A stretch of 64,000 bases of DNA. Origin: Candidatus Borreliella tachyglossi (lineage in GTDB: Bacteria > Spirochaetota > Spirochaetia > Borreliales > Borreliaceae). Shown piece by piece: positions 62,198 to 64,000 of the stretch. A program made the translations under genes and the position numbers. The stretch covers positions 836,398 to 900,397 of the forward strand of contig NZ_CP025785.1 of the NCBI RefSeq assembly GCF_003076595.1, written 5' to 3'. Each line of letters begins with the position of its first letter. The first letter of the stretch is position 1. Under the pieces are notes generated by a model. It was given only the letters and a program-made list of their open reading frames with translations. It was not told the DNA's origin and did no database searches.

Positions 62198-64000
62198 TTA
62201 GAAAAAGAAATTTAATTTTTTATAAATTTTATTTATTGTTTTTTTAATAGCAGTAAGTTTATTAATTATGTTTTGATTGTCAATTAAGCTTTTTAGGCTA
62301 TCCATCGAATCTTCAATTGCTATGACAAAACTTTTTTGAGGCTTTAGCCAAAAGTTATCAGAGTAATCACTCCTAAGTGATAAAAAGAAGACGGAATTTT
62401 TATTTGGATGCTTAACAAAATGCATAGTGCATTCTAAAATATTTCTGATTTTATCAATTTCGTTAATATTGATATTCGAATTTTCGTATTTTTCCACGAG
62501 AGTCCAGTCTGATTCCATATTATTCACTATGCGCATTATTTCTATTAATTTTTTGTTTTTAAATATTGTTAAATTTTCATATGTTAATTTTGCATGAATT
62601 CTTTTTATTGCTTGCTCTTCTGAGCTTTTAAGACTCACTAAGGTTAATTCCCTAGCATCTTTTAAGCTAAGCGTTATATATGAATTGTTGTTTTCATTTT
62701 GAATATTGAATTTCTTTTTTCCAATAGTTATTTCATTGTCTAATAAAAGGTTTTTATCTTTTTTTCTTGTAGCTTTGTGAGTCTCTTTATGGGGTTTATT
62801 TAGTTCTTTATTTTCTTTGGCAGGTTTTTTTTGTGTATTTCCTTTTTCTTCAAATCCAATATCATTGATCCATTCTCTTTTAAGCACACCAATTGACCTA
62901 GCATATCTTTTAGTTGTCTCTATTATTTCGCCTGCAACAAAGTATTTTACAGATTCTGTATTGATAAGTGATCCTGGATGTATTACTATATTTTGGGCTT
63001 TTATTGTTTTATATTTATTTCTTGAGGTTTTAAAGCAAATATAATCTTTCATGCCTCTCATGATAGATTTTAAATAGCCTTCGTTGTCAATTGCAGATTT
63101 ATGTACTATTGGAATGTTAAAGCTACTTACAATGTTTTCAAGTTGTCTTTGTACATTAGTAATTTCCTCAAGGCCTTGTAAGTCTAAATAGTTCTCTTTA
63201 GCGAAGGCTTCTTTGTTAATAGCGTTTTTGAAATCTTCAAATATTTTAATAAATCCTATTAAATCCCCTAGTGGATTTTTATATTTCATATGGGATTGTC
63301 TAGCTTCTATTTCTTCGTTTTGAGGCAATAAAAAAACACCACTTGTGGATAAAAATGAGAGGCCAATTGTAGTTGGGTATATTGCTTGCTGATAGTTTAG
63401 CATTGCTTCAACTAAAGCTCTTGAATGTATAGGTATTAGGGGGAATATTATCATATATTTCCCAATTTCTGTAAGTTCATTCTTTTCATTTATTGCATCT
63501 AGAGTTTTTAATATAGTACTTGCTGTTTGGATAGATTTAATTGAGGGTCTTGAAATAAAGTCAAACTTTGTAAAATTTCTAATTCCAATATCTGCCATTC
63601 TTAGTATAACTTCAGAGAGATCTGTCCTGTATATTTCTTCCTTTTGGAATTCGTCTCGTAGTTGATATTCGTCTCTTTTATACAATCTGTAACATGTCCC
63701 CTTTGAAAGTCTCCCTGCTCTTCCTGCTCTTTGTGTTGCGGATGATTTTGAAATTGGTACTTCTTGAAGTGAGTAAGTGTGTGTTTTCATTTGGAATTTA
63801 TTTGTTTTTACCTTTCCACTATCAATGACTATTTTGATATTTTCAATGGTAATGGAAGTTTCTGCAATATTAGTTGATACTATAATTTTTCTTTTATTTT
63901 TAGGTGTAGGCATAAATATTTGTTCTTGAGATTCTTTTGCCATCCGGCCATATAAAGGTAATATAATCAAATCTTTCTTGGAATTTAATTCATAAATTTC
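62198..64000 (-). CDS. hrpA: HrpA-like DEAH-box RNA helicase, 5' part outside window
   Basis: About 600 codons of the C-terminal part; the frame stays open to base 64000, so the Walker A and DEAH motifs lie beyond the edge. Visible helicase motifs are IIVSTNIAETSITI (motif V) and SATQRAGRAGRLSKGTCYRLY (motif VI), then the winged-helix/ratchet (HA2) region ILRMADIGIRNFTKFDFISRPS and an OB-fold-like region (FVAGEIIETTKRYARSIGVLKREW). In B. burgdorferi HrpA is a global post-transcriptional regulator needed for infection. A lysine-rich insert (KENKELNKPHKETHKATRKKDK) lies near residue 395 of the visible part. Confidence 0.92.
   Translation of the reverse strand, partial: EIYELNSKKDLIILPLYGRMAKESQEQIFMPTPKNKRKIIVSTNIAETSITIENIKIVIDSGKVKTNKFQMKTHTYSLQEVPISKSSATQRAGRAGRLSKGTCYRLYKRDEYQLRDEFQKEEIYRTDLSEVILRMADIGIRNFTKFDFISRPSIKSIQTASTILKTLDAINEKNELTEIGKYMIIFPLIPIHSRALVEAMLNYQQAIYPTTIGLSFLSTSGVFLLPQNEEIEARQSHMKYKNPLGDLIGFIKIFEDFKNAINKEAFAKENYLDLQGLEEITNVQRQLENIVSSFNIPIVHKSAIDNEGYLKSIMRGMKDYICFKTSRNKYKTIKAQNIVIHPGSLINTESVKYFVAGEIIETTKRYARSIGVLKREWINDIGFEEKGNTQKKPAKENKELNKPHKETHKATRKKDKNLLLDNEITIGKKKFNIQNENNNSYITLSLKDARELTLVSLKSSEEQAIKRIHAKLTYENLTIFKNKKLIEIMRIVNNMESDWTLVEKYENSNININEIDKIRNILECTMHFVKHPNKNSVFFLSLRSDYSDNFWLKPQKSFVIAIEDSMDSLKSLIDNQNIINKLTAIKKTINKIYKKLNFFF

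Noticed and set aside
62191-62210. Palindrome TTTCTTTTTAGAAAAAGAAA at the hrpA stop codon as a terminator
   Set aside because: No G-C pairs except two, only a 2-base centre, and it is partly coding; too weak to call a terminator in this AT-rich DNA.
1-64000. Insertion sequences, prophage, toxin-antitoxin or defence genes
   Set aside because: No transposase, integrase, phage structural or nuclease-type motifs were seen; the genes are core chromosomal functions in conserved order.

Overview
The window is about 30% G+C and reads as a chromosomal segment of a Borrelia-type spirochaete. The gene order (pdxK-tsaD, rpoS, flgJ/flgI/flgG/flhO, apt, rplU-rpmA-obg, nadD, LytR, rsfS, spoVG, rplY-pth-tilS-ftsH, tamB-bamA-skp, mutS, rimP-nusA-infB-rbfA-truB, rpsO-pnp, lptF-lptG, murJ, coaBC, panF, murC, miaA ... 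hrpA) matches, from memory, the right-hand part of the linear Borrelia chromosome. A relapsing-fever or hard-tick relapsing-fever lineage seems more likely than a Lyme species: the queuine-exchange enzyme gene tgt, which I recall between lptG and murJ in Lyme Borrelia, is reduced here to a 37-codon scar. The species cannot be fixed without a search.

Layout. (1) Bases 1-7114, minus strand: end of pdxK, tsaD, a divergent polysaccharide deacetylase, rpoS behind a near-consensus sigma-54 promoter, then the flagellar rod/P-ring genes flhO-flgG-flgA-flgI-flgJ, driven by a sigma-70 type promoter at 7209-7237. flgA looks truncated, with its missing C-terminal part still readable in another frame. (2) 7268-21801, plus strand: a DUF2147 protein, apt, a ribosome/GTPase cluster (rplU-prp-rpmA-obg), nadD, an LCP protein, rsfS, spoVG, tRNA-Gln(UUG), rplY-pth-tilS-ftsH, a secreted unknown, a lipidated S1C protease and an oversized thymidine kinase. 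(3) 21776-23042, minus strand: a secreted unknown and tmk. (4) 23117-30552: the outer-membrane assembly operon tamB-bamA-skp; then a convergent STAS protein. (5) 31150-42541: mutS, comF, the rimP-nusA-infB-rbfA-truB operon and rpsO-pnp, with leader hairpins before rimP and rpsO. (6) 42550-49425: a lipoprotein translationally coupled to LptF/LptG permeases, the tgt scar, murJ and a HEAT-like secreted protein. (7) 49419-58175: coaBC (minus), yhdT-panF, a pseudouridine synthase, a P-loop/Asp23-like protein, murC, yicC, a Cmk-like kinase, rpoZ, miaA and a 31-codon very basic protein of the bS22/mS38 type. (8) 58182-64000: small envelope genes, a phosphodiester glycosidase, a glucose-family PTS permease with its own promoter, palindrome and terminator, and the 3' part of hrpA.

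Functionally the window is mostly housekeeping: translation and transcription, envelope biogenesis (BamA/TamB/Skp, LptF/G, MurJ, MurC), flagellar basal body, cofactor salvage (PdxK, PanF, CoaBC, NadD) and nucleotide salvage (Apt, Tdk, Tmk). I see no insertion sequence, prophage, CRISPR array, rRNA or defence island. The most interesting signals are erosion scars (tgt, flgA), lineage-specific additions to core RNA machinery (zinc ribbon on NusA, RG-rich loop in the PNPase S1 domain, duplicated linker in IF2), a Prp-type protease beside an L27 that lacks the cleavable leader, and the lipoprotein-LptF-LptG unit in an organism group without LPS.
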